Part shown: one piece after another, positions 36,776 to 45,169 of the stretch
Numbering within the stretch: position 1 is the first letter of the stretch
How the letters are laid out: each line of letters begins with the position of its first letter
From: Pedobacter cryoconitis
Lineage (GTDB): Bacteria; Bacteroidota; Bacteroidia; Sphingobacteriales; Sphingobacteriaceae
NCBI RefSeq assembly: GCF_014200605.1
Contig: NZ_JACHCE010000002.1
Coordinates: 921,300-985,299 of the forward strand
Length of the DNA: 64,000 bases
Reading direction: 5' to 3'
Notes under the pieces: generated by a model
Seen by the model: the letters and a program-made list of their open reading frames with translations, nothing else
The model's database searches: none
What the model was told of the DNA's origin: nothing
Program-made: the position numbers and the translations under genes

Positions 36776-37915
36776 ATGAAGCGTATAGTTTTAAGTTTAT
36801 TGATCTCCATTGTGGGAGCAGGAGCGGTATTGGCTCAGCAGAAAGGTTTTACGATCAAAGGAAAGATAGGAAGCCTAAATGCTCCTGCAAAAGTCTATTT
36901 CGTTTCTCATGAAACAAAGACCCTGGATTCAGCGATATTAAAGAATGGAACCTTCCAATTTAAAGGTATAGTAAAGAAACCAGGGTTTGCAGATTTGAGT
37001 TTAGACCGCTATGGTGTTGGAAAGGATAATATTGACCTGGAAAATAATACGGATGAGCTAACCTTTTTTTTAGATAATTCAGAAATCACTGTGAATGCTC
37101 AGGATTCCCTGATACGGGGAAAGGTTACGGGTTCAAAGCGGAATGATCAGTATATGGCCTATGATAAATATATAGGTGGGACGGTTACTGCTGCCTATAA
37201 AAATTACCGGAACAGGATTTCTCCTTATTTATGGAACTCATACCCTTTTACTAAAGAATTTGATGAGTATATGTACCGGTTTAAGACCAGACGTTTTGAA
37301 AAGCAATTAAAGTTTATCGATGAGAACCCTGAATCTTTATTCAGCCTGTATGCGCTGACAGATATTATTAGTATGGGTTTTGATAAGGATATGAGTAAAA
37401 CAGGTGCTGCTTACAGATCTATGGATGTAAAACTGCGTAATACTCAAGAGGGGCTACGTATAGGCAGGCTTATTCAAATCAGGAGTCAGGGAGCTGTAGG
37501 TACTATGGCACCTGATTTTACTTTGTATGATGTCAATCATAAACCGGTTACACTATCTGCTTATCGGGGTAGCTACGTGGTCCTGTATTTTTGGGTAACC
37601 GGTAATGATCTGATTAAAGCAGAAAACTATAGAATGAGCAAAGCTTCGGGATTGTATAAGAACAAGAAGTTTAAGATTATCAGTATTTCTTTAGACCCTG
37701 AAAAAAAGAAGAGGGTATGGGAGAAAGAAGTGAGAGAAAATAATTTACCATGGGTTCAGGTATGGGGGCTGAAATCCGGGCCGCTCGCTACAACAAAGCT
37801 ATATGGGAATTTAGGGACTCCGGTAAGTATTGTTGTTGATCCGGATGGAAAAATAGCGTTGAAAGACCTGAATAGCCATGAATTACAGTATCAGCTGGCA
37901 GAATATATGAAATAG
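36776..37915 (+). CDS. DUF4369/thioredoxin-fold (TlpA-like) protein lacking redox cysteines
   Basis: A 379-residue exported protein. The signal peptide (MKRIVLSLLISIVGAGAVLA) ends near QQ. An N-terminal DUF4369-like beta domain (about 25-115, FTIKGKIGSLNAPAKVYFV) is followed by a helical middle and a C-terminal AhpC/TSA-TlpA fold (about 240-379, GTMAPDFTLYDVNHKPVTLS). Where TlpA has a WCxxC motif this protein has YFWVTGNDLI, and I find no cysteine anywhere in it, so it cannot act as a thiol-disulfide oxidoreductase. The cis-Pro is kept (GNLGTPVSIVVDPDGKI). A binding or scaffold role in the periplasm is more likely. Confidence 0.85.
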   Translation: MKRIVLSLLISIVGAGAVLAQQKGFTIKGKIGSLNAPAKVYFVSHETKTLDSAILKNGTFQFKGIVKKPGFADLSLDRYGVGKDNIDLENNTDELTFFLDNSEITVNAQDSLIRGKVTGSKRNDQYMAYDKYIGGTVTAAYKNYRNRISPYLWNSYPFTKEFDEYMYRFKTRRFEKQLKFIDENPESLFSLYALTDIISMGFDKDMSKTGAAYRSMDVKLRNTQEGLRIGRLIQIRSQGAVGTMAPDFTLYDVNHKPVTLSAYRGSYVVLYFWVTGNDLIKAENYRMSKASGLYKNKKFKIISISLDPEKKKRVWEKEVRENNLPWVQVWGLKSGPLATTKLYGNLGTPVSIVVDPDGKIALKDLNSHELQYQLAEYMK

Positions 37916-38048
37916 CCGATGTGTTATTAATGTATAGAAATGTTTAATACAGATAATCAATCCTTAATCATGACTTAACATGTGGCCTCTATATTTGTGA
38001 TGTAAATATTTGGTTAGTATTTATCAAGTTTAGGTTTAGTTGATAACA

Positions 38049-38084
38049 AAATAGCCCGGGTGGATGTCCGGGCTATTTGTTTTT
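38049..38084. terminator. two-way terminator between convergent genes
   Basis: An 11-bp stem (AAATAGCCCGG at 38049-38059 with its complement at 38068-38078) followed by GTTTTTT on the plus side and T-rich sequence on the minus side. It sits between the thioredoxin-fold gene and the convergent acyltransferase. Confidence 0.8.
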
Positions 38085-39835
38085 TAAAAGTTTTTACCAA
38101 TTTTCTCCAGCATCTCTGGTGGAATACTTTGCATATCCACCACAAGAAATCCATCCAGACAATCTGAAAATTTCGGATCTATATTGAAACAAATGATTTT
38201 TGCATTCAGGTTAAGATACTGTCTTAACAATACAGGGATCTTAATATGCGTATTTTCGATGTCAGATATCAAGACATCAAGATCTTTCAATGAATCACTG
38301 CTTTCAATAAGCAGGTCTTTATCTATAGCAGACAAATCTGCCTTGAATTTATTTCTTGGTTTTACATATTGTCCCAGTTCATAATCAAAGTGATTTTTGG
38401 TAATGAAATCTACGATCAGTGATTTAGAAAACTTAGAGAAGTTATTACTGATACTTACAGGGCCAAACATGTAACGGTATTGCGGATTATCTAAAAGATA
38501 TTTTAAGATACCTTTCCATAATAAGAACAGGGGCAGGGCTTTCTGCTGATATTCTTTACGGATCCACGAGCGGCCCAATTCAATTCCTTGTTGTAATACA
38601 GGGTAAAATGGTTCTTTGATCTTAAAGAGTTCAGAAAGATAAAATCCTCTTTTCCCTAAGGTATTTAATATTTCATCACCTTTTCCAATCCGGTAAGCAC
38701 CAACAATGTTCTGCAGGTCTTTATCCCAGATAAATAAATGATGATAATAGATATCATAATTATCAAGGTCTATTTTTTTATTTGAGCCTTCCCCTACTTC
38801 TCTGAAAGTGATTTCTCTTAAACGACCGATCTCTCTTAAAACATTTGGAATATTTGCCGAAGGACTGATATAAACCTCATAGTTTTTTTCTGACCATACA
38901 CGGTAAGTTTCCAGCTCATCAATCTCTTCAACGATACTTGCTCTTGAAGTCTCTTCAATGATAGGTTCAGGTGTTTTTCTGATCTTGAAAAGATTGATTG
39001 GATTAAACAGCTTTTTTTCCTGTTCTATACTTGTGCCCAGGGCATAAGTACGTGCACGAAGGAAATCCAGTAGTTTATTGGTATTGTTACGGTAGGAGAT
39101 ATCCTCAATATGGATAGGCTTACCTATTCTGACTTTAATTTTTAATCCTTGTTTATTTAAGAACTCGGAAGGTAATTTCGCTGTACGCAGTGTAGGATGT
39201 ATGAAACTAAGGATGTTGAACAGCACGCCGTTGTTACCATGGAAATAAATAGGTACTACGGGAACTTTTGCACGGGCAATTAGTTTTCCAACGACAGGAT
39301 GCCATAAACGGTCTGTGATTTCCTGTTTGTCAAGGCTAAAGGTTGATACCTCACCTGCAGGGAAAATCCCGATTGGAACACCATTTTGCAAAAGATCGAA
39401 AGTTGCTTTTAATCCGCTGATGCTCGAAGAATGCTGTACATTTTCGAAAGGGTTTACAGCAACAAAAAACTCATTCAGGTTAGGAATCTTCTGAAGGATG
39501 AAATTAACCATGACTTTGGCTTCGGGACGCACAGTACATAATAACTTGACTAATGCAAGACCTTCTATACCGCCATAAGGATGATTGGCAATTGCAATAA
39601 AACCTCCGGTTTTAGGGATGTTCTTCAAGTCATCCTCATCGAAATCAATAGATACCCCAATTGTTTCCAGTATCTTATCTACAAACTCTAAACCATTAAA
39701 GTGCTGGTTTTGGGAGAAAACTTTATTGATATCGTTTAATTTCATGACTTCCATCAGCAGATCTGCCAGTCCCGGAACACCGAGTTTATCAATTTTAGTG
39801 GCCTTAGCAAATTCTTTGGTGGTTATGATCTTCAT
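38084..39835 (-). CDS. fused acyltransferase for aminolipids (OlsF-like: PlsC/OlsA domain plus OlsB-type GNAT)
   Basis: A 583-residue two-domain enzyme. The N-terminal part (about 60-260) is a lysophospholipid-type O-acyltransferase: GFIAIANHPYGGIEGLALVK (the catalytic His, with the family Asp replaced as in hemolysin-type members), GIFPAGEVSTF, VPVVPIYFHGNNGVLF. The C-terminal part (about 305-490) is an OlsB-type N-acyltransferase of the GNAT fold: YEVYISPSANIPNVLREIGR, REITFREVGEG, YHHLFIWDKDLQNIVGAYRI, ELGRSWIRKEYQQKALPLFL. Fused proteins of this kind (OlsF) make ornithine lipids and related N-acyl amino acid lipids by both acylation steps, a membrane-lipid class abundant in Bacteroidota. 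The amino acid used cannot be predicted here. Divergent from the HhH gene. Confidence 0.85.
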   Translation of the reverse strand: MKIITTKEFAKATKIDKLGVPGLADLLMEVMKLNDINKVFSQNQHFNGLEFVDKILETIGVSIDFDEDDLKNIPKTGGFIAIANHPYGGIEGLALVKLLCTVRPEAKVMVNFILQKIPNLNEFFVAVNPFENVQHSSSISGLKATFDLLQNGVPIGIFPAGEVSTFSLDKQEITDRLWHPVVGKLIARAKVPVVPIYFHGNNGVLFNILSFIHPTLRTAKLPSEFLNKQGLKIKVRIGKPIHIEDISYRNNTNKLLDFLRARTYALGTSIEQEKKLFNPINLFKIRKTPEPIIEETSRASIVEEIDELETYRVWSEKNYEVYISPSANIPNVLREIGRLREITFREVGEGSNKKIDLDNYDIYYHHLFIWDKDLQNIVGAYRIGKGDEILNTLGKRGFYLSELFKIKEPFYPVLQQGIELGRSWIRKEYQQKALPLFLLWKGILKYLLDNPQYRYMFGPVSISNNFSKFSKSLIVDFITKNHFDYELGQYVKPRNKFKADLSAIDKDLLIESSDSLKDLDVLISDIENTHIKIPVLLRQYLNLNAKIICFNIDPKFSDCLDGFLVVDMQSIPPEMLEKIGKNF

Positions 39836-39947
39836 ATCTGTTTTTAAAGGGGGGAATCAGACGCATGTTGGTCTTCTAAATTTAAACACGCGCGTGAATC
39901 AATCTCAAAAATAAGATTTATATTCTTAAATAACGGAAGTACATTGT

Positions 39948-40838
39948 ATGGAGATGAGAAAATGGCTAAATATATATTTTAATTTCTCCAAACGAGAATA
40001 TAATGGCTTACTGGTGATGCTTGGACTGATCGGATTGATCCGGATGACTCCGGTAGTCTACGATTTTTTTGTGGAGGATAAATGGGATCAGCATGCAGAA
40101 GCTTCTGCTATCAGAAAATTGACAATGATCAAAAAGAATCCGAAGGTTATGAATAGACAGCCTTCTGTTCCGGGTAAAGATTTGAAGCTTTTTAATTTTG
40201 ATCCTAATACAATAGGGGCACAGGAGTGGCAGTTACTGGGTTTATCTGCTAAACAAGCTGCTGTAATCTTAAGATACAGATCAAAAGGCGGGCGTTATTT
40301 TAAAAAGGAAGATCTGCAGAAAATGTATGTGATCAGTCCCAAACTCTATGAAAAACTTATACCTTATATAGTGATTGAAAAAACAAAGGAACCCGGGCAT
40401 CATCTTTATCCTGAATATACGCATCCTGCGAAGCAGAAACCGGCATTAATCGCACTGAATACTGCAGATACTTTACAATTGCTGGAAATTAAAGGGGTGG
40501 GGCCGGCTTTTGCAAGAAGAATTTTTAATTACCGGCAGCGTCTTGGTGGTTTTTATAAAAAAGAACAGCTGCTGGAAGTATATGGACTGGATAGTTTAAA
40601 GTATAATGAAATCAAAGATCAGCTGATACTGGATGAACAGGCACTGACCAGAATTAACCTGAATACAGCAATGTTTGATGATTTAAAGAATCACCCCTAT
40701 TTAAAGTATAAACAGGTCAATGCGATCATTCAGTTTCGAAAACAACACGGAAATTATGGTAATATTGCGGACTTAAAAAAGGTAGCTATTTTATCTGCTG
40801 AAACGATAGAGAAGTTAGCTCCGTATATTTCTTTTTAA
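39948..40838 (+). CDS. helix-hairpin-helix protein, ComEA-like
   Basis: A 296-residue protein with an N-terminal hydrophobic segment (about 19-38, LLVMLGLIGLIRMTPVVYDF) and three tandem helix-hairpin-helix motifs: residues about 85-130 (LLGLSAKQAAVILRYRSKGG), about 175-225 (LLEIKGVGPAFARRIFNYRQ, then LGGFYKKEQLLEVYGL), and about 235-296 (LNTAMFDDLKNHPYLKYKQV, HGNYGNIADLKKVAIL). HhH repeats bind DNA without sequence specificity. Membrane anchor plus HhH is the plan of ComEA, the DNA receptor of transformation, though this protein has more repeats. Role in uptake is not proven. Two bases separate it from apt. Confidence 0.85.
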   Translation: MEMRKWLNIYFNFSKREYNGLLVMLGLIGLIRMTPVVYDFFVEDKWDQHAEASAIRKLTMIKKNPKVMNRQPSVPGKDLKLFNFDPNTIGAQEWQLLGLSAKQAAVILRYRSKGGRYFKKEDLQKMYVISPKLYEKLIPYIVIEKTKEPGHHLYPEYTHPAKQKPALIALNTADTLQLLEIKGVGPAFARRIFNYRQRLGGFYKKEQLLEVYGLDSLKYNEIKDQLILDEQALTRINLNTAMFDDLKNHPYLKYKQVNAIIQFRKQHGNYGNIADLKKVAILSAETIEKLAPYISF

Positions 40839-40840
40839 TC

Positions 40841-41368
40841 ATGATTGAAACAAAAATAAAACAGGTGGTACGCGATGTAAACGATTTTCCTAAAGCTGGT
40901 ATCGTTTTTAAAGACATTACTCCAATTTTAAAAGATGCAGTTTTGTGCGGTGAAATTACTACTGCGCTTGCTATGCAGCTTTCGGCGGTTAAAATTGATG
41001 TTGTTGCCGGAATTGAAAGCAGAGGTTTCCTGTTTGGAATGTCTTTGGCCAATTTACTGAATGTTCCGTTTGTACCCATCCGCAAAGCTGGCAAGTTACC
41101 TTATAAAACTATACAGCAGTCTTATGACCTGGAATATGGAAGTGCTACACTTGAAATGCATGAAGATGCAATTTTACCAGGACAGCATGTATTGATCCAT
41201 GATGATTTACTGGCAACCGGTGGTACTGTTGTTGCTGCTTCTAAACTGATTGAGAAGCTGGATGCAGTTGTGGCAGGCTACTCTTTTATTATCTCGCTTG
41301 ACTTTTTAAACGGAAAAGATAGATTAAAAGCGTTTTCTGCAAACAATTTCGCCTTAGCTTCCTATTAA
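40841..41368 (+). CDS. apt: adenine phosphoribosyltransferase
   Basis: Salvages adenine to AMP using PRPP (175 residues, normal length). Signatures: VRDVNDFPKAGIVFKDITPI at the N-terminus, VVAGIESRGFLFGMSLAN, the base-binding FVPIRKAGKLPYKTI, and the PRPP-binding motif VLIHDDLLATGGTVVAASKL. Follows the HhH gene by 2 bp, so the two are co-transcribed. Cytoplasmic. Confidence 0.98.
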   Translation: MIETKIKQVVRDVNDFPKAGIVFKDITPILKDAVLCGEITTALAMQLSAVKIDVVAGIESRGFLFGMSLANLLNVPFVPIRKAGKLPYKTIQQSYDLEYGSATLEMHEDAILPGQHVLIHDDLLATGGTVVAASKLIEKLDAVVAGYSFIISLDFLNGKDRLKAFSANNFALASY

Positions 41369-41530
41369 AAGCTATAAATATTTGAAATTAAATTGCTGTC
41401 GTTTTAGCGGGTCTATACTTGTGCTATACTGTAAAATGAACTGAATACTATTTCGTTCTGTTTCCGGGCAAATATTCAACTGCTGCTTTGAGCTTATATT
41501 CTCTATACTTGTCGTATTCAAATATAAAAC

Positions 41531-42703
41531 ATGCAAGACACGTTGGCAGAAAATACAGGTTTCAGTTTTAGTACTTCAGAAAATCAGCTGATGATCAGAA
41601 GTATGGTTAAAGATTTTGCGGAAAAAAATATCCGCCCTCATGTAATGGAGTGGGACGAGGCACAGACTTTTCCTGTGGAAGTTTTTAAGAAACTGGGTGA
41701 GCTGGGAATGATGGGTGTATTAGTCCCTGAAGTTTATGGTGGTTCGGGATTTGGCTATCAGGAATATGTGGACGTAATTGTAGAGGTTGCTAAAGTCTGC
41801 GGTTCTATTGGTTTATCTCTTGCAGCACATAATTCTTTATGTACCGGGCATATTCTTGCTTTTGGAACAGAAGAACAAAAACATAAATGGCTGCCTAAAC
41901 TGGCAACTGCCGAGTGGATTGGTGCATGGGGATTAACTGAAGCTAATACAGGTTCTGATGCTTTGAGAATGATGACTACGGCTACTTTAGACGGTGATCA
42001 TTATGTCTTGAATGGTGCGAAAAACTGGATTACACATGGTAAATCGGGTGATATCGCAGTAGTAATGGTACGTACAGGTGAAAAGGGAGATTCTAAAGGT
42101 ATTTCAGCAATTGTGGTTGAACGCGGAACTCCGGGTTTTTCGGCTGGTAAAAAAGAGAATAAGTTAGGGATGCGTGCATCTGAGACTACAGAAATGATAT
42201 TTGATAACTGCCGCGTACCTGTAGCTAATTTACTGGGTAATGTAGGCGAAGGTTTTAAACAGGCTATGAAAGTGCTGGATGGTGGAAGGATTTCTATTGC
42301 TGCATTGTCATTGGGTATTGCAAAAGGTGCTTATGAAGCGGCACTGGCTTATGCTCAGGAAAGACATCAGTTTGGACAGCCGATATCAAGCTTCCAGGCG
42401 ATCAGTTTTAAACTGGCGGATATGGCTACTGAAATTGAAGCAGCTGAATTATTAATCAGACAATCTGCTGATCTGAAGAACCGCGGACAGAAAATGACTA
42501 AAGAGTCTGCGATGGCTAAGTATTTTGCCTCAGAAGTTGCTGTAAGAGCGGCTACTGAAGCTGTACAGATCTTTGGCGGGTATGGGTATACGAAAGATTT
42601 CCCTGTAGAGAAGTTCTACCGTGACAGTAAATTATGTACTATAGGAGAGGGGACTTCTGAAATTCAGAAGATTGTAATTGCCAGAGAGATATTAAATAAA
42701 TAA
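41531..42703 (+). CDS. acyl-CoA dehydrogenase (short-chain type)
   Basis: FAD enzyme (390 residues) that introduces the alpha,beta double bond in fatty or branched-chain acyl-CoA. Family motifs: [20 protein letters not shown] in the N-terminal helical domain, [20 protein letters not shown] (FAD-binding signature 1), the middle beta domain ([13 protein letters not shown]), and the C-terminal domain with [40 protein letters not shown] (catalytic-loop region) and the end [18 protein letters not shown]. The Glu in IGEGTSEIQ fits the catalytic base of short/branched-chain members. Monocistronic with its own terminator. Confidence 0.95.
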   Translation: MQDTLAENTGFSFSTSENQLMIRSMVKDFAEKNIRPHVMEWDEAQTFPVEVFKKLGELGMMGVLVPEVYGGSGFGYQEYVDVIVEVAKVCGSIGLSLAAHNSLCTGHILAFGTEEQKHKWLPKLATAEWIGAWGLTEANTGSDALRMMTTATLDGDHYVLNGAKNWITHGKSGDIAVVMVRTGEKGDSKGISAIVVERGTPGFSAGKKENKLGMRASETTEMIFDNCRVPVANLLGNVGEGFKQAMKVLDGGRISIAALSLGIAKGAYEAALAYAQERHQFGQPISSFQAISFKLADMATEIEAAELLIRQSADLKNRGQKMTKESAMAKYFASEVAVRAATEAVQIFGGYGYTKDFPVEKFYRDSKLCTIGEGTSEIQKIVIAREILNK

Positions 42704-42770
42704 GAACGGCCTGGATCTAAAACAGCTGTTATCATACAATAAGACATATTCTAACCAAATATATTTTACC

Positions 42771-42803
42771 AATCCAGTTTACGAAAGTAGACTGGATTTT
42801 TTT
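42771..42803 (+). terminator. intrinsic terminator of the acyl-CoA dehydrogenase gene
   Basis: A 12-bp stem (AATCCAGTTTAC at 42771-42782 with 42787-42798, one G-T pair), a GAAA tetraloop and a T-run. Confidence 0.85.
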
Positions 42804-42807
42804 ATAC

Positions 42808-42838
42808 TTGTTTTATAAGGTTTTATGTTCTACCTTTG
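42808..42838 (+). promoter_or_regulatory. promoter of rpsU
   Basis: TTG at 42808-42810, 20 bases, TACCTTTG at 42831-42838 (TAnnTTTG). The leader would be about 30 bases and contain the strong Shine-Dalgarno sequence. Confidence 0.55.
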
Positions 42839-42854
42839 CAATCCTTAAAACAAC

Positions 42855-42864
42855 GAGAGGAGGT
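42855..42864 (+). promoter_or_regulatory. strong Shine-Dalgarno sequence of rpsU
   Basis: GAGAGGAGGT, with GGAGG complementary to the CCUCC of 16S rRNA, ends 11 bases before the rpsU ATG (42876). Most genes in the window lack any such sequence. In Bacteroidota the anti-SD is masked by bS21 and its neighbours in the 30S subunit, so an SD on the bS21 gene itself fits autoregulation. Confidence 0.85.
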
Positions 42865-42875
42865 ATTTTAACGTT

Positions 42876-43070
42876 ATGATCATAATTAATATTAAAGACG
42901 GCGAATCACTTGATAAAGCCCTTAAACGTTTCAAAAAGAAATTTGAAAAAACTGGTGTATTGAGAGAACTACGTAGCCGTCAGGCATACGAGAAAAAATC
43001 TGTAGCTCGTCGTACATTAGTTAAGCACGCGATTTATAAAGAAAATATGCACTTAGAAGGAAAGATCTAA
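42876..43070 (+). CDS. rpsU: 30S ribosomal protein bS21
   Basis: Small basic protein of the 30S subunit (64 residues). Typical sequence: IINIKDGESLDKALKRFKKK and LRELRSRQAYEKKSVARRTL. In Bacteroidota ribosomes bS21, together with bS18 and bS6, sequesters the 3' end of 16S rRNA and so keeps translation from using Shine-Dalgarno pairing. The gene has a good promoter, a strong SD and its own terminator. A bS21-free ribosome would translate this mRNA best, which closes a feedback loop. Confidence 0.97.
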   Translation: MIIINIKDGESLDKALKRFKKKFEKTGVLRELRSRQAYEKKSVARRTLVKHAIYKENMHLEGKI

Positions 43071-43097
43071 TTTTTTCTTTTATTTTCTAAATATTTT

Positions 43098-43135
43098 AAA
43101 GCGCCGTCGGATTTTTCCGATGGCGCTTTCTTTTT
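43098..43135 (+). terminator. intrinsic terminator of rpsU
   Basis: A 14-bp stem (43098-43111 with 43116-43129, one G-T pair, core AAAGCGCC/GGCGCTTT) and a T-rich tail. Confidence 0.85.
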
Positions 43136-43184
43136 ATATACAAAATTGCGTACATTCACTTTTACAGGATAACAATTGTAATCA

Positions 43185-44069
43185 ATGTCAGTAGAATCCT
43201 ACCTAAACTACCTTCAACACGAGAAGCGCTATTCTCTGCATACCGTTACGGCCTATCGGACGGACCTGGTACAGTATAATGAATATATTGAACAAACTTA
43301 TGAAATGAAGCCTGAGCAGGCTAAATATGTTCATATCAGGGACTATATTGTACATCTGATGGAAGATAAGGTTGGCGCAAATTCTATTGGCCGTAAATTA
43401 TCCAGTCTGCGCGGGTTCTATAAATATCTTTATCGCCAGAAAATTATTCTGACCAGTCCGATGACTATGATCAGAGCACCTAAAACACCTGAACGCTTAC
43501 CTGTATTTATTGATGAACAGAAGCTGGACCATCTGCTGGACTCAGGAGAGTTCTTTGACGAGACTTTTTCATCTGTACGTGATAAAATGGTCATTGAAAT
43601 GCTTTTTGGTACAGGCATGCGCCTGGCTGAGCTTTTAGGTTTGAAAGAAACAGATATTGACTTTTACCAGGAATCTGTGAAGGTTTTAGGAAAAAGGAAA
43701 AAAGAAAGAATTATTCCTGTGACTAAACAGCTTATTAATCAGCTAAAAGAGTACATTGAGCTAAAATCGTTACAGAAATTTAATAACAAAACGGATGACT
43801 TGTTCGTTACTAATAAAGGAACGGCAGTTTACCCGGTCTTTATTTATAAGATTGTAAAAAGTTATTTGACATATATATCTACACAAGATAAGAAAAGTCC
43901 CCATGTGTTGCGTCATTCGTACGCGACCAGCCTGCTGAACAGGGGAGCAGATTTAAATGCGATTAAGGAACTATTGGGGCATGCGAGTTTAGCAGCTACC
44001 CAGGTCTACACGCATAATTCTATAGAAAGATTAAAATCAATATATAAACAGGCCCATCCAAAGGCATAA
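43185..44069 (+). CDS. xerC: tyrosine recombinase, XerC-like
   Basis: Site-specific recombinase of 294 residues that resolves chromosome dimers at dif. N-terminal SAM-like core-binding domain (about 1-85, SVESYLNYLQHEKRYSLHTV) and the C-terminal catalytic domain. Catalytic residues: Arg in LFGTGMRLAELLGLKETDID, Lys in VLGKRKKERIIPV, His and Arg in PHVLRHSYATSLL, His in LLGHASLAATQ, and the nucleophile Tyr in VYTHNSIERL. No integrase-type extra domains and no att sites nearby, so a housekeeping Xer is more likely than a phage integrase. It lies between rpsU and hpf. Confidence 0.92.
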   Translation: MSVESYLNYLQHEKRYSLHTVTAYRTDLVQYNEYIEQTYEMKPEQAKYVHIRDYIVHLMEDKVGANSIGRKLSSLRGFYKYLYRQKIILTSPMTMIRAPKTPERLPVFIDEQKLDHLLDSGEFFDETFSSVRDKMVIEMLFGTGMRLAELLGLKETDIDFYQESVKVLGKRKKERIIPVTKQLINQLKEYIELKSLQKFNNKTDDLFVTNKGTAVYPVFIYKIVKSYLTYISTQDKKSPHVLRHSYATSLLNRGADLNAIKELLGHASLAATQVYTHNSIERLKSIYKQAHPKA

Positions 44070-44071
44070 AA

Positions 44072-44080
44072 AAAGGAGGA
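44072..44080 (+). promoter_or_regulatory. strong Shine-Dalgarno sequence of hpf
   Basis: AAAGGAGGA ends 4 bases before the hpf ATG (44085), with GGAGG at 44075-44079, an optimal spacing. The only other comparable site I noticed in the window is at rpsU. Confidence 0.85.
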
Positions 44081-44084
44081 CAAC

Positions 44085-44432
44085 ATGAAAATTACAGTTC
44101 AATCAATCCATTTCAATGCAGATCACAAATTATTAGACTTTATTCAAAAGAAAGTTGATAAACTGGAACAGTTCCACGACCAGATCATAAGTGGCGAAGT
44201 TTATTTGAAATTAGAGAACGTAGACGATGAGGCTAACAAAATAAGTGAAATAAAACTAATGGTTCCGGGCGGAATTTTGTTCGCAAAGGAACAATGCAAG
44301 TCTTTCGAAGAAGCGACAGATTTGTCAATTGAGTCGTTAAAAAAGCAAATAACAAAACATAAAGAAAAAAATAGAATAAAAGTTTCTGAGCTTAAGGCGG
44401 TATTAAATGCCGATGAAGTGTCTGATTATTAG
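44085..44432 (+). CDS. hpf: ribosome hibernation-promoting factor, short form
   Basis: A 115-residue HPF/YfiA-family protein that binds the 30S decoding and mRNA channel in stationary phase and blocks translation. Family features: MKITVQSIHFNADHKLLDFI, VDKLEQFHDQIISGEVYLKL, the basic stretch LKKQITKHKEKNRIKV. It lacks the C-terminal dimerisation domain of long HPF. Starts 15 bp after xerC, so it is co-transcribed with it, but it carries a strong SD of its own. Confidence 0.95.
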   Translation: MKITVQSIHFNADHKLLDFIQKKVDKLEQFHDQIISGEVYLKLENVDDEANKISEIKLMVPGGILFAKEQCKSFEEATDLSIESLKKQITKHKEKNRIKVSELKAVLNADEVSDY

Positions 44433-44460
44433 GAGTCTATTTTTCGGAATTTTAAATATG

Positions 44461-44494
44461 AAACCGGCAGATTACAATCTGCCGGTTTTTTTTT
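44461..44494 (+). terminator. intrinsic terminator of xerC-hpf
   Basis: An 11-bp stem (AAACCGGCAGA at 44461-44471 with 44478-44488), a 6-base loop and nine T's. Confidence 0.9.
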
Positions 44495-44503
44495 GAAAAT
44501 AGT

Positions 44504-44534
44504 TTTGCAAGTATAAAATATTCTTGTAGATTTG
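44504..44534 (+). promoter_or_regulatory. promoter of the tRNA-tuf cluster
   Basis: TTTG at 44504-44507, 19 bases, TAGATTTG at 44527-44534: a full match to the Bacteroidota TTTG-N19-TAnnTTTG consensus. The first tRNA starts at 44606. Confidence 0.7.
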
Positions 44535-44605
44535 CATTCCAATTCGGAACAGGGGTTAACCCATAAAGAGTTGGTTTGTTCTGTGAATGTTTAATAAAAT
44601 AATAA

Positions 44606-44678
<73 letters not shown>

Positions 44679-44720
44679 CTTTTAAACCTGCATCTTTATG
44701 ATGAGACGGTTTAAGGGAAT

Positions 44721-44803
44721 GGGGGGATACCAGAGTGGCCAAATGGGACAGACTGTAACTCTGTTGTCGCAAGACTTCGAAGGTTCGAATCCTTCTCCCC
44801 CCA
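44721..44803 (+). tRNA. tRNA-Tyr (anticodon GTA)
   Basis: An 83-nt class II tRNA with a long variable arm. Acceptor GGGGGGA/TCCCCCC, anticodon loop CTGTAAC (GTA) between ACAGA and TCTGT, T-arm GAAGGTTCGAATCCTTC, discriminator A. Confidence 0.97.
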
Positions 44804-44819
44804 CTTTATAATAATAAAA

Positions 44820-44892
44820 GCGAAAGTAGCTCAGTTGGTAGAGCGATAGCCTTCCAAGCTATAGGTCGCGAGTTCGAACCTCGTCTTTCGCT
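44820..44892 (+). tRNA. tRNA-Gly (anticodon TCC)
   Basis: A 73-nt cloverleaf: acceptor GCGAAAG/CTTTCGC, D-arm AGCTCAGTTGGTAGAGC, anticodon loop CTTCCAA (TCC), T-arm with GTTCGAACC, discriminator T. Confidence 0.97.
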
Positions 44893-44970
44893 CTTGATTC
44901 AAAGAGCAGTCGGCAGGATGGTCACAGTTTAAATGCCAGACCGGTATTGAAGATTGTGAAGGGAATAAAA

Positions 44971-45042
<72 letters not shown>

Positions 45043-45169
45043 CAGGAATAAAGATAAAAAAGCTTTGTTAAATCTGTTTTTATATGCAGAATCAACAAGG
45101 TTTTTTGTATTGAATTGTATCAAAACAATAATTAAAAATAAAAGTTAACCTACTAATAAGTATAAAAAC

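Noticed and set aside
43185-44069. xerC as integrase of a mobile element
   Set aside because: No flanking direct repeats, no excisionase or cargo genes; housekeeping neighbours rpsU and hpf favour a chromosomal Xer recombinase.
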